Shown here one piece after another: positions 28,201 to 39,200 of a stretch of DNA of 64,000 nt (within the stretch, counting starts at the first letter, position 1; every line of letters begins with the position of its first letter). This stretch comes from Apteryx mantelli (lineage: Eukaryota > Chordata > Aves > Apterygiformes > Apterygidae). The notes below the pieces were generated by a model. It was not told where the DNA came from. It saw only the letters and a list, made by a program, of their open reading frames with translations, and did no database searches. The DNA lies in the NCBI RefSeq assembly GCF_036417845.1, contig NC_089991.1, positions 14,167,001-14,231,000 of the forward strand. Direction: 5' to 3'. A program made the position numbers and the translations under genes.

Positions 28201-31200
28201 CCATCACCTCACGTGTTCCACTGTGGTATTTTATCAAGCATTTCATTAATTCCTTCTTACACAATTCAAAGTGTTCGGAAGTTCAGCAGCTAATCTGAGA
28301 AGGATCAGAGAAAGGAGTGTGAAAATTGAAATTCCAACTTTGAAGAAAAAAAGAAAAGAGATCACATGAATAACCATGTACTTTATTAGGACACCTGTTC
28401 CTTTCAGCTCCATACATATGCTGCCATCTATAACGTAAGCAAATTAAAGCTAGCAACCAGTAATGCTATTGTTACTGATTTTCAAAAGCTAGAGTGATTT
28501 TTTTTTTTTTTTAAGTGAACAGATTATGTTTCTGTTGCTGGGCTGCCAGTCTTGGAAAGAGCCTGATATTAGTACTACTCAATGCCTGCTACGCCTACGT
28601 TCTTTTTACAGCTGATTCAAACTGGAGGAGCACATCGGAATGAAAGGTTAATGTTTTATCCTCGTGATGAGGAAAACAAAACAAACAAACAAAGAAAATC
28701 CATTTGCATTTCCTTATATATCCTGAACCCCAAAAGTTCTCATCCAGATTTTCCTGTTTAAAATAAAAACAAAAGCACCACCTACACAATGCCCTAAAGC
28801 CTTCCCTCTGCTCAAACATAGCATATGCAGTTGTCTGGTTTGCACTAATCTGAATTCCAGTTTGTGCCAGGCAGATATATCAAATTTACCATCAATACTA
28901 GTTAAGTGTTGAAGGAGTGAAGAGTTTTTAAATAACAGGGACGAGAGCAGACTTACATGCTAAAAGGTAGAACAGCAGCTGTTACAGCAAGAAGTTCATG
29001 CTATCAATAGGTTCGGTAAACCAGATGCTTTGGCAGAACTATGGTAAAGACAGGGACATACGCTGGGGGCAGGGAGAGGAGGAGGTTGTATTTTTACTCA
29101 AGAATGGGAGCATAAACGTAATTAATAACAGGATCCCACATTACTTCTAACAACATGTTTTATAACTGCAAGAAATGTGTTTATAATGACAGTACTCTCA
29201 GACCAGTGAGGAACAGGGCCCCTCACACCAAGCTCTGTACGGATGGCAATCCTCCTTCAGAGAAGGCAGTCTGAATTGACACTATGGACATAACTCGAGG
29301 GAAAAGTTGCACGTCAGCCAACTGAAACACATCATGGTGGTAAACAGCATTTCCTCTTTAGATGTTTGAACTTAGATAGCGGACAATCCTTGTGGAATGC
29401 CAAGTGGAAGGACTTGGCCTAGGAGCAGGTCGAAGACAGGAGTGGAGGAGCTTTCACCTAGAGGAAATCGCTCACAGACATTTTTACTGCTTAAAAGACA
29501 AAGGACTGTTTGCTTTTAGCAGAAAAAGGATCAGCTTCTCTCACCTGGCTGAAAGTAACTGCAGACCATGCAGTAATTCAGTAATTCAGGCTGCCTTTAA
29601 AAGATCAGGTTACAATATTAACCTTTAAAGCTCACACACAGAGTCCTGTAAAATTTGGCCCTGTTTTGAGAAGCTATGCAAGAGATGAGTAGAAGATGAA
29701 GTGCAGGCAGATCTAGTAATTCTCATTAATTGCAGGAAATGAACATATCCTGGAAGGAAACAGCCCAACATACCCACAGAAACGGGGGAAGAATGAGAAG
29801 CAACCAGCTATCTCTCAGACCTTCAGGACACTCAGACTGCCTTCTAAAGTAAAGAATTTCAACTTTTTTTTTTGGGGGGGGGGGCGAGGGGGAGACAATT
29901 GACTTGCTAGTCCGCTTTACACACTCCTAGAGTATTCAGGGCTACTGAGGCAGAGAATTTTGCATAGGTGTTGGCCATATGATACAGTAGTTGCATCTCC
30001 ATTCAGAGAGGTCTCCAGTCTTTGACCTGGAAGTCAGCTGTCTAGCACAATCAGTACCTTCCCATTATCATTTGCTTCTGCAGTAACCCTCCACTATTAA
30101 AGTATCAGAAGAACACACGCTCACCTTTCTTGGCTCAGCACTCCTAATGCACGCTCATATGGCAGGCTCTGCCCCTCCCCCTTTTTTCTTTTCCCTCCTT
30201 CCTGGCTCAGTCTTACGACAGGTTAATGTTCTGGCCTAATCCAGAGAAATACTTATATTCGCATTTAACTTCTAAGGACATGTGTAGTACTGCTGGAATT
30301 TAATCATTTTGCTCCATTTGGTCAGCACTCTTAATACCTTGCAGACTACAACCCTGCTAAGCTAAACACTACATCCCATTAATCACAACACTGATATTTT
30401 ACTAGTCAGGCGATTCACAGGCTTTTCGTTTCCTCTGCACTGAGCTAGAGTATTTGGGAAGTCACAAAGCCTCTCAGCATCTTTCAGCCCTCTCTGCATT
30501 AGAAGCCAGGTATACCACATGCATTCATTATCTGCCCTCATGCAGAACACATCTATCAGATACAGCACAGGCCATCTGTCATAGCAAAATGCCAACTTCC
30601 AATGAGATTCAGAAGAACTCATAATTCCAATTTTGTGGAGAAAAAAAAAGCGTAGCATAATATTTTTTCATTTGTTAACATAAAACCTGAGTTGTTGCAT
30701 AGTAGGCATACATCTCCTATATTTGTATGTCTTAACTACCTTGGAAAAAAAGTGTTTCTAATGAGCCTTCACTTGTTTTAAGAAAAAAGTTATGTTGCTT
30801 AAAAGGAACACTTAGTCCCCTGCATTAAACATAGACGTGTTCTTCAAAAAAGTAGGATAGCCTGCAAGACAAATTTCAACCTCCTGGATAAGCATCTTAC
30901 AAAGTAGCTTTCCTGTCACATTCATCCACTTAAGCTAAGACCTGTTTATGTTTCTCACTCAAGACCATAGAAGCATATTGTTCTAAACTAAGATTCCTCA
31001 GCAAGCATCTTAAATCAGAGAGGTCACCATTGTGTGAATTTTCTGTATGCCAGTATTAACACTCTAATACACTAATAATGCAGTAACACACTCTAATACA
31101 CTACAGAGGAAGCCACTAGTCAAGTTTATTTTCTCCTGTGCAGTTGCCATAGGCTTCCCCAAAACTGATTCATGTTCACAAAACTGGCTTCAGCGGCTTC

Positions 31201-33454
31201 AGACCTACCCAGCCCCAGCAGTTACCAACCTACAGCAGAACTCAGGGTGCAAACTCCTTCACAGCATCCAGCTCCTGACCGAGCCAAAGAGGCTGAGGCT
31301 CAGATACACACTCCTTTCCGCCACCTGCACCCAGAGCAGCATTCACCAGAGCTCAGCTGTTACAAGCCCCAAGTTCATGGCATGGTTTTCCCCCTAAAAC
31401 ATATCAGTGGTCCATTTCCTCTTTTTTGGTTACTAGCATACCAAGGCTGTGTATAAAAATGATGGAAAATGATTATGATTTTTTAGATTAGTTGATCAAA
31501 CTGGGGGGGGGGGGAAGCCTTTCAAGAACAATATTAGCTATAGGTCACAACATTTTTTTGTTTTTAAAGGACAAAACCTGTGCTAGCCTAAGGAAATAAT
31601 AGAAGACAGGTATTACAGTTACTCAACCACTGATCTCAGTATTACCACTTTCTCAAACTCCTATCCACTCCATGAAAGATTTTGTACAGTTTCTTTAAAA
31701 CCAAAAGTGTGCCCTTCCTCTCTCACCTCCGCTTTTTTTCTTTAAACTTCCAGACTTTTCTTGTGGGTAATTTATTAAGAAGTTTAACACTTGATGGTCA
31801 AGTAGCTCAAAACTTACCTTCCCAAACTCTGCTGAAGCATCCTGTGGAGGAGTTTCACAATGTCCTACTGTAAATTCTGACACTTTGGACATCAAAGAAA
31901 GAACCTCATAAGTATACTTAAGATTCCTTTCTGTGGAGTATTAGTAGCAAATCACAGAAAGTGAACCAAAAGGTCTTAGGCAGCAGCAATTATGATTATT
32001 TTCCCTCAACATACTTGCACTCTGGATTTTTAAATAGTATTTCCAGTCCCTGCCCTCCCCCCACAAAGAAACCAAAACCTCCAACCAAACAAGAAAACTA
32101 CACCACAGAACCCACTGTACATCCTTACAAAGTAGGCAGAAAAAGCATAAAACTTGTCCAAGCAGAAAAAGTTGTAGACCTTCCTCAGAGCAGAAAGAGA
32201 AGAGCAGCCCAGGGACCCTTTTCTCTCTCTGCAGGTTTCTGTAAATTCGGATAATCCAATTCTTGTCACTTCAGCCGGCCTCGGTTTAGCACTCATAAAC
32301 AAAGAACAGTTGCAAGCAATCTAGTCAAATACTTCCAAAAAGCAGGCTGAAGAGTGAAATAGTTTATTAAAAAGGTACTTCTTGGAGACTGACAAAACAA
32401 AAGCAAAGTTTCCCCCACCTTTTTATACCCTATCAATTGGGCTCTCAGTTATTTCCCCCCACCCTGTCGAATCAGGGAGACCTGCTTCAACCAGAAGGCA
32501 TGAGAACAAAACAGCCCGATCGCACAGACCTGGTAACAATTAAATCACCTCACATAATTAATTGCTGCATGTCTGTAAGGAAGACAGAGGAAGCAGAATG
32601 TGCAGAGTGTTATTTTTGTGAGCAGTAACTTCGGCAACTTAAAAACTGGGCCAGGTACAGCTGGTCAGTCTTTGCTGGGGGCTCTTTCATCTTACCCAAC
32701 TAATTGCATTTAGAGTTTCTTTAAAGCTGGCAGTCTACCTAAAGAAATGCAGAAACTCAATGGACAGCCCTAGCTCTACCTGCTCTCAGTACACTCGTTC
32801 ATCAGCAAGTGCCCGGATTATTTTGCTTATTGCAAGACATTTCCCCGGGGTTTTCTACCCCATAGGTAAATGACATATTAGCTTCTAGCAAAGCAATGAC
32901 AAGCCATGTCTGCACATCTTTCAGCTTTCCTACGGTCTGTCAGGGAACAAGATCCAACTGTTAACTCAAATCTCAGCATTCATCTCCCTGAAAACAAGCA
33001 AGGCTATTTCTCCAGCCTCTGAGATATGCTGATTTTATGCAGGGCAACATCAGCATCCTCTTGACATTTAATGCACTGAGTCATCAACAACTCGGTTAAT
33101 TAAAGTTACTGAAAAGTAACAGGCAGGCATTTTTAGCAGCACTTTTTACAGGTTTGCTTTTGAACAAGTCTCGATTAAAGTGCAGAGAGCAAGGGAAAGA
33201 GCGCCAAGCAAACCTGCTCCCTTGAGAGAGCTGCTGAAGGTGAGGTTTCCGACACCAATCGGAAAACCTCAGCCCGGGCATTTTAAAAGCCTTTCGTACT
33301 ACATAGTGATGTCCGGGCATTTCTGCGGAGGAGGAAAGCGTGCAGGGGGGGAGCGAAAGCGGGGAGGGAAAGGAACAAAGTGCGACCCAACCTTCGTCCT
33401 CAAGGTCTGGTGGATGTCTGCTGCCAGCTCCCCTTTCCACCACTGCTCCTCCAT
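7074..33454 (-). CDS. CCNJL: Cyclin J-like protein, complete gene (5 coding exons)
   Basis: CCNJL is a cyclin-fold protein of the cyclin J family; its CDK partner and role are poorly defined. Joining 33454-33392, 22267-22057, 10022-9723, 8898-8739 and 7515-7074 gives an uninterrupted 391-codon frame plus TAA, with GT-AG introns at every junction. The cyclin N-terminal box spans about residues 15-140: MRRYFIDLL from residue 37, [14 protein letters not shown], and LLLASKFEE with K93. MELLLLE carries E129. K93 and E129 match the CDK-contacting Lys/Glu pair of cyclin A. The second cyclin box starts near [10 protein letters not shown] and runs to about 245. The last 140 residues are Gln/Ser-rich, probably disordered, and end in a GCFDS-type tail typical of CCNJL. 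That tail ([37 protein letters not shown]) separates it from paralogue CCNJ. C1QTNF2 and SLU7 upstream repeat the human order. Confidence 0.96.
7950..8196 (+). mobile_element. CR1 LINE fragment (3' end)
   Basis: The stretch matches the conserved 3' end of avian CR1: TTAGATATTAGGAAAAAGC, a CACCATGAGGATGATCAAACA block, CACTGGAACAGATTGCCC, then 'agaggttggg', a decayed aagtgttcaa-like segment, 'gggtccaacatccctcccaa' and 'tcagtcta'. It is 5'-truncated, as almost all CR1 copies are, and carries no coding remnant. Orientation is opposite to CCNJL. Confidence 0.85.
8197..8246. repeat. (TA)n microsatellite abutting the CR1 tail
   Basis: About 28 bp of pure TA, then interrupted TATAAAATA-type sequence, starting where the CR1 tail would normally continue as an ATTCTATG-like octamer repeat. 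Confidence 0.9.
8739..8898 (-). CDS. CCNJL: CCNJL coding exon 4: second cyclin box
   Basis: This 160-nt exon is bounded by a TTTTTTATAG acceptor and an AT|GTAAGA donor. It encodes the end of Asp192 to the first two bases of Met245. Diagnostic sequence includes [16 protein letters not shown] and [16 protein letters not shown], matching the cyclin J family second box. The open frame continues on both sides only if it is spliced as assigned. Confidence 0.95.
8899..9722 (-). other. CCNJL: CCNJL intron 3
   Basis: GT-AG intron of 824 bp with donor CAAG|GTAAAA. Short frames at 9147-9403 (plus) and 9509-9697 (minus) look non-coding. No repeat identified. Confidence 0.9.
9723..10022 (-). CDS. CCNJL: CCNJL coding exon 3: end of first and start of second cyclin box
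   Basis: This exon is exactly 300 nt. Its acceptor is CCGGCAG, and the first two bases complete Ser92. It encodes [17 protein letters not shown], then the [20 protein letters not shown] linker region and YYFLDFSVQ, residues 93-191. K93 and E129, the predicted CDK-contact residues, are both here. Confidence 0.97.
11322..11344. repeat. A13-G10 homopolymer junction
   Basis: Thirteen A followed directly by ten G, in CCNJL intron 2. Confidence 0.95.
12402..12416. repeat. G15 homopolymer
   Basis: Fifteen consecutive G in CCNJL intron 2. Exact length is prone to sequencing and assembly error. Confidence 0.9.
13234..13263. repeat. (AAT)10 microsatellite
   Basis: Ten perfect AAT units in CCNJL intron 2; a likely polymorphic locus. 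Confidence 0.95.
22057..22267 (-). CDS. CCNJL: CCNJL coding exon 2: first cyclin box
   Basis: This 211-nt exon starts after TTTTTTTCTATAG and ends at GCAA|GTAAGT. It encodes residues 22-91 plus the first base of Ser92. It opens with [15 protein letters not shown] and carries [20 protein letters not shown] and [18 protein letters not shown], the core of the cyclin N-terminal fold. Reading past the donor meets an in-frame stop after SAAVY, so splicing is required. Confidence 0.97.
25870..26050. other. CpG-rich patch in CCNJL intron 1
   Basis: A short GC-rich block with roughly ten CpGs in about 95 bp (25950-26045), set in AT-rich intron. Several frames stay open through it, as expected from composition. 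None resembles a known protein. It could be an alternative exon, an enhancer or a decayed GC-rich insert. Confidence 0.5.
29864..29884. repeat. T10-G11 homopolymer junction
   Basis: Ten T followed by eleven G in CCNJL intron 1. Confidence 0.9.
31059..31103. repeat. 16-bp direct repeat, two copies
   Basis: ACACTCTAATACACTA occurs at 31059-31074 and 31088-31103, a 29-bp period. A short local duplication within CCNJL intron 1. Confidence 0.85.
31503..31514. repeat. G12 homopolymer
   Basis: Twelve consecutive G in CCNJL intron 1. Confidence 0.9.
33392..33454 (-). CDS. CCNJL: CCNJL coding exon 1: start codon and N-terminus
   Basis: Twenty-one codons from ATG at 33454-33452 to AAG, then donor GTTGGG. 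The peptide begins [16 protein letters not shown] and continues to LRTK. The WW and the AxDIHQxLR pattern are shared by cyclin J family N-termini. The preferred ATG has A at -3 and G at +4. An in-frame ATG five codons upstream (33469-33467) has T at -3 and is less favoured. The frame is phase 0 into exon 2. Confidence 0.93.
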
Positions 33455-33601
33455 CCTTTTTCTTCCCATCCAGACAAAGGTCCGGCAGAGAGACGGGGCC
33501 GCTCTGCGGGGAGGGGAAGGAACCGCACAAGTGACCCGAAACCCTGCGGCTGTTGCCGGCGGCAGCCGCCGCCGCCCCGCACTCCCCTCCCTGCTCACCG
33601 A

Positions 33602-33612
33602 CTTTATATATA
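33602..33612 (-). promoter_or_regulatory. CCNJL: TATA-box-like motif in the CCNJL CpG island
   Basis: On the minus strand the sequence reads TATATATAAAG, inside an AT-rich run (33602-33634) surrounded by GC-rich island. A TATA box here would place transcription start about 25-30 bp downstream, giving a 5' UTR near 120 nt. An alternative reading is that this run is the start of a small 5' UTR intron. Confidence 0.35.
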
Positions 33613-34230
33613 TAAATACATATATATATATTTACCTTTAAGGCTCTGAAGAACGCCCCCTCCGCGGCCGCCCCGCTCCCCCCGCAGCCTTGGGGCTGCC
33701 GCCCCGTCCCGGCGCGCCGGCCCGGGCAGCGCCCGCTCCCCAGGGGCCGCGCAGAGCCGCGCCGCCGCCGCCGCCCGCCGCGCATGGAAGCCGCGGGGAA
33801 GCGCCGCAGCCCCCGGCAGCCCCCGGCAGCCCCCGGCCGGCCCCGCCGCGCTCCCCGCCGCGCGCTCTTGTCAGCCGCGAACTCGCCCGACTCGCGACAG
33901 CGGCAGCACAGGGGCCCGGCGGGGGAGGCAGGGAGAGAGGGCGGGCGGCGAGCGCGGCCCCGGCGCCCCGCGGCTGCGGCCCCCTGCGCGCTGCCGCCGC
34001 CTCCGCGGCCGAGAACTGACCGCACAGGAACCGCCCCCCCCCCCCCAAAAAAAGCCCTCAAACTCGTGGCAGGGAGCTGCATCCTTTGTCACCGCAGCTG
34101 CGGCGCGAGACCCTTCGGGGGCAGCGGGCAGCGCCCCGCGCTGGGTCCGAAACGCCGGGTTACGGCTCGCTCGGAGAGCGGAGGGCGAGGGCAGCGGAGG
34201 GGGGCGGAAAAGCAGTGCTAGAGACGTGAC

Positions 34231-36243
34231 AAATCCCCTGCTGAGCCGCGAGCTGCGGTTCGCTTGGCTCTGCTGTGTTTGGTTTGCTCCCTAGCCGGAC
34301 TGCAGAGTGCAATGCAAACAAAACTGGCCGCCTGAGGCGGTGGAATATCAAGTTTTTCCCAGTAATAAAGATTATGGATACTCAGTAACTATCCACAGTA
34401 TTAACAGAAGAGAGGAACTTTGAACTTGTTTTATGGTTCCCAGTACAGGATGCCTTGTCTTTAGCTGCCAGCTGCTTGTGGATAGAAACGTTAACCCATG
34501 TCCGGCTGCCTGCGAGCTGCTCGGACCGGGCCCCTGGGAGCAGGCCGCCTCGCAGCCCGCACTGCACGGCACCGGCAGGCAGCTCTGCCCTGTTCTGCCA
34601 CCGAGCTGGGACACCGGGAACGCGCTTGCCTCCGGGAGCCGGCCACGTGCCCCATACTCCACACACAACCTGGGGCTGCTTCTCGTCGGGACAGAGGCAC
34701 GATCACATCCTTGTTACACAGAGGTGCGCGGTGCCAGATATAAAGGGAGCCTGACACACTGCCACAGTATTTGTGAATTGGTGGTTTGCCTTTAGCCTAG
34801 CCTGGGGGAGCTGTAAAATTTCAGGCTAAATGTCAATCCTTGCTTTGCACTTGTGATCCACTCCAAGCTTCATATCAAATGAGCCCTTATCTTTATTCCC
34901 AGACTCCTGGGGTCCATATTGATAGTCTACAGGATATTTCAGTAGGTTGAATTAAAATGCTCCAACAAGTCTTTCTTAGCAATCTGCTTCAGCAATTCCA
35001 GGAGCCAAAAATCACCACACAACCTGTTTTAGAGCCAAATCTCGCTGTTGATCCATTCAGGATAAAGAACTTCCATGCAAAAATTTACCCAGGCCTGTCA
35101 GCAACTTTCCCATTTAAGGAACTACACACCATTTTTAGAATCAGTTTTAGAATTAGGGGGGGGGGTTGTTTTTTTTTTTTTTTTGCAAATTGCCAGTCAT
35201 TCTGCACAGGAATCTTTAAAAGAATCTCATGAAATGCTTGTTTCTTAGTTATTTTCCAAAAGGAAAGGAACAACAAAACCCATTGTGTTTCAATCAAAAT
35301 AAATATTTGTGTTCATTTTAGTGTTCTTGGGAAAATATTTTTTGGCCAACGAAGAAAATTGTTGACCAGTTCCTCTGGGGAAAACACACCCAGTTGTTTA
35401 TATTCTAAGTTTGGTGGCTTGTCCCCGCTATAAAAGAGAATCAGTGAAGATGAGTGGACGCAGCCATTAGGCCTTTAGCTAAAAGCTGCCGCTAACTGTC
35501 CATCAGAAATCATTCTCCCCTTTAAGTATGTCTACTTTGCTTAATGGGATACCAGGATGCTTACTTTTTTCTTTGCTTAAATTAAGGCATGCATCTATAT
35601 TGTCTTTTTGCTTAAAACTGAGCACAGGCTTCAGTTTGCTGTTGAGTAACAGCCTGAGCACTTCCTTACAAGAAATAGCAGTAATCCATTTATAATTTAT
35701 ACAATGATATATTCATTTTCTACAACAAACATTATATATGTATTTGCATCATCTCAATATAGTTCTCAAATTTATTAGTGTTAATATGAAAGAAAGAATA
35801 ACTTCTATAACTTCCTTCAAATCAAGCTTCAATAATATGACCATGGTATGGATTTTCAGATGTTCTTTACATCCATATCATCTACTGTTTCAGAGCTCTT
35901 GTATTTTTTAATCTGAATTTTTAAAAAAATCTTGAGAGATTCCATATGAAATAGAAAACTGTTCCATATAATGTTGGTTTTAATTTTCTAGACAAAAGTC
36001 TTCTTTTTTTTTTTCCTCCAGAATATGGCCCATGTGTTTCACTTGTTCCATTTGGAAATGAGGTAAGGATGATCTACAGAAAGACTCCTTTTGTGGATCA
36101 GACTGATCTCAGGCTGCATTAATATTTTAAAAAATGGAAACAGACAAGGAAAAAGCCTGCTGCCCTAGTTAATTGAGGTAGTTCTCCTTTCTATAGCATA
36201 CCTCTGTTACTAGTGCTCAAACAGAATGCCATACTGGTTTTTT

Positions 36244-36283
<40 letters not shown>

Positions 36284-39200
36284 GTGTCTTTGGCATCATA
36301 AAATATTTACAGTAACAAATTAGACTTGATAAGAGCTCAGGCTTAGCCTTGAACCTTGGAATTATTTATTTTGAAAGTGGGAGTGCCAGCAAGGCCTCTT
36401 GCATAAAACAGGGACTCCAGTAACTATTCCATCTAACGACTGAATAAACGATACCCAGACATTGTATCGGTCTAAGTCTCTGGTATTACAAAAGTTGACT
36501 GCAGCTACAGTATATATTTGCCTTACAAACTGGATCATTCAAGTTATCATCATCATCAAGTTCTGATATAGCAGATAAAGTTTGAGTTAAAATATAGGTT
36601 TTATCCACATCAGAACTGTATTGATTTAGTTTTCAGGTGTTTTAAAAAAACCAGACTGAGTTAGATCAAAGTAAAATCCCATGGGGATTCCAAAAGTAAA
36701 TAGCTTTGCACAGAGTTTATATTAATTTAGGGAAGTTTTATGTTAGTCTATCATCATTGATAAATCATGGTTGGGTAAAACATATGTGCAGTCAGTTAAA
36801 CTTCATTGAAATAAGCCTCATTTCAAATCAATAAAATCTATGTTGAGGGATTGATTAAAGATTACATCTTTGCTATTAGTGCTACACTTCCAAGTGCTGG
36901 AATAATAACATTGCTTTTAGGCTGAGCAAAACTATCTGAAAATAGCTAAGGACAAAGACCTCAGAGTGACCAGAAAGTGGCTCAGGCAACCCGTATCTTA
37001 CCCACAAGTATAACAGGATCAGACAGGGCAGAGGCTCAGCTAGGGAAGCAAGTGGTGGAAACCCAGTGCTGAGAGCAGCCACAGCAATGCCAGCAAGGAG
37101 CTGAGACTCTCCTGGCTGAGCCTAGGTGGTGGTGGGGGCGGGGGGGGAAGGGCTTTTTAGTCAAGTCTCAAGCACAATACCAGAATCTGCTGCTGACTGA
37201 GCTCCTACCAGGGAGGCTGCACGTGCCCAGAGGACCATTTGGGTCAGTTTTTCACCTCCTTGGCTGCTGAAGGTGGCATAAGGTCCTCCTGCACCCAACG
37301 AGGAGGCCAGCACAACCTGGGAACACATCACACCTACACTCCCCCTTCCCAGGTGGGCTACCTGTCTTGCTCACGTCCCAGGTGCCTCCCATTTAGCCAG
37401 GATCCCAAAGTTAGATTGGTTTAGCAAGATGTTGAGTGCTAGTTTAAGCTGTTTTGAGTATTTTCACAGTGCTTGAGCTTCCTGCTGAGGAGACAGGAGA
37501 TGGTCCTCTGACCCTCTATGCCTTGCCCTACTTTCCACTGCCCTGCTTGCATGGTTCCCCCATTCACCTTGCACCAGCTTTATTGTTCATCACATGTTTT
37601 CATTACCTGATCTACTTCACTGAACCCATTTTTTTCTATAAGGTTAGTTTTCTGTCATTTTAGAGAGTTAAATCAACTCATGGAGTGATCTGGAGCTAGT
37701 AGAAAAGAAGCAGTGAGAAGGGACAGCCGGGAGCAGCAAGAGGTAAGCAGCACCTCTTCCTTATGTTGCATTGGAGTAGTGCATTTTGTGGAGTTGTGCC
37801 CCAAATCCAGGTTGTCACATCCTCTCCCAGAATGAGCACAGGTAGGGCTATGTAAGGAGGAGCAAAAAACAAGCCTAGGGGAGAAAAACTCCTTGAGCTG
37901 CATGGAGCTGTGCCCCCACTTTGCTGGTTTAGCTTGGTTAGTGCTAACATGGAGCTGGTTCATGCTGGGGAAGACCTCTGTGCTGCCCTAGCAGAAGGAC
38001 CTGAGGGAGGGGAGAGAGCAGGGCTGCCCCATTCCCTGGGGGGTTCAAGTGTTCAGAGAAGTGCAGTCTGTTTTCACCTGCTGTTGGCAGAGACAAGGTG
38101 TGAGTGATTTGCTGAAAAAGGGGCAATGTTACAGGATTAGGACTGTGCTCAAGAACTGCAGTTCTTAAGCCCGTTTGGTATGAGGTGCTTTGTTAGCCTC
38201 AGCGAGTCCCTGTTGGATGTGTGTCTGTGCCAGACTAAAAAACCCCTGGCAATGCAAGGCAAGAGCAGCAACATTGCAGACATTGTTCTAGGGCTTAGAA
38301 GAATTGTACTGAAGATATTTCATGCAGATTGAGGAGTCTGTTGTATTTAAAGGCTTGAAAATAGTTGCAGCCTGCATTTTCCTCATTTTCTATCGATGCA
38401 GAACGGGTTAGGTGGGGATTTTGCTTTGCTTGCCCCTTGCTGTGGGGTGCTGCGGGCTGTGGCTCCATGGGCATGGCAGTGGCCATAAGAAGAGGCTGAG
38501 GGGGAGGCTTCTGGGTCCTTTTCTTCGTAACAGCTTGAAACATCTGAGGTTTTTGTTTGAGAAATGGCACGATGCACAAGAGCCCCTGTGAAGTTCCCCT
38601 TCAAACACGCTGTCTTTTCATTCCCGCTCCTTCCCTGGTCTAAGCACGGTGTATTCCCTTGCTCCTCTCAGCCGGTGGTTTCTGTGGAAACTAGAAACTC
38701 TGTGAACGTATCCCTCCTTATGGAGGTCTTTCATTTCTTGACCTATCAAACACCCATGGGGTATGGCCTCCTCCCAACACATTAGTTGAAAAATGCAGTG
38801 AAGAATGACAGGGTAATAATTAGATTTATAATAGTAGCAGAAAGGGTAGTGGTGGGGAAACCTCCCTTATTAATTTTTCCCCAGTAAGATGTTATGTGCT
38901 ATAAGCTGAGGGGCAGGCATGGATCTGCTGGGGGTCCGTGGCACTGCTGCGGTCCTGGAGGGCTCTGCCAGGGGCTCCTGGGACCCGACAGCCGTAAACC
39001 GGGGAGTAGAGGCAGGGGTCTGGCGTGGGAAGGGTCAGGGGCCCGGGGCAGTGCTGTCCGGCTGCAATGAGCCAGTTTCCACTGCTAGAGCTGGCTTGTT
39101 TCGAGGGTGGAAGTGGCTCTGGGCGGTGGGAAGGGAAGGCACATGGGGCTGCTGCCGTCGGGAAGCAGGGCAGCGGGGGCCGTGCTGAGAGCTGCAGCAG

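Larger units (their letters stand above)
22268..33391 (-). other. CCNJL: CCNJL intron 1 (about 11 kb)
   Basis: Starts at AAG|GTTGGG and ends at the exon 2 acceptor. AT-rich, with an A18 run at 22681-22698, two small CpG-rich patches (about 22.92-23.09 kb and 25.87-26.05 kb), T10-G11 at 29864-29884 and G12 at 31503-31514. A CCAATCGG motif lies near 33255. No recognisable exon was found. First introns often hold regulatory elements, but none is proven here. Confidence 0.8.
33290..34230 (-). promoter_or_regulatory. CCNJL: CpG-island promoter of CCNJL
   Basis: A dense GC-rich, CpG-rich block covers the CCNJL start codon and extends about 750 bp upstream of it. The core at 33650-34020 is nearly all G/C, with a three-copy cccccggcag tandem near 33812-33836 and a C13 run at 34034-34046. 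Position at the 5' end of CCNJL makes it the promoter by inference. The many long overlapping frames here are compositional, lacking stops because of GC content. Confidence 0.85.

Noticed and set aside
33096-34082. A 328-codon minus-strand frame across the CCNJL CpG island
   Set aside because: It is low-complexity Gly/Arg/Ala sequence from GC-rich DNA, crosses the CCNJL first exon in a different frame, and has no recognisable domain.
34433-34795. Overlapping frames on both strands upstream of CCNJL
   Set aside because: A GC-rich patch with five mutually overlapping frames; none resembles a protein I know.
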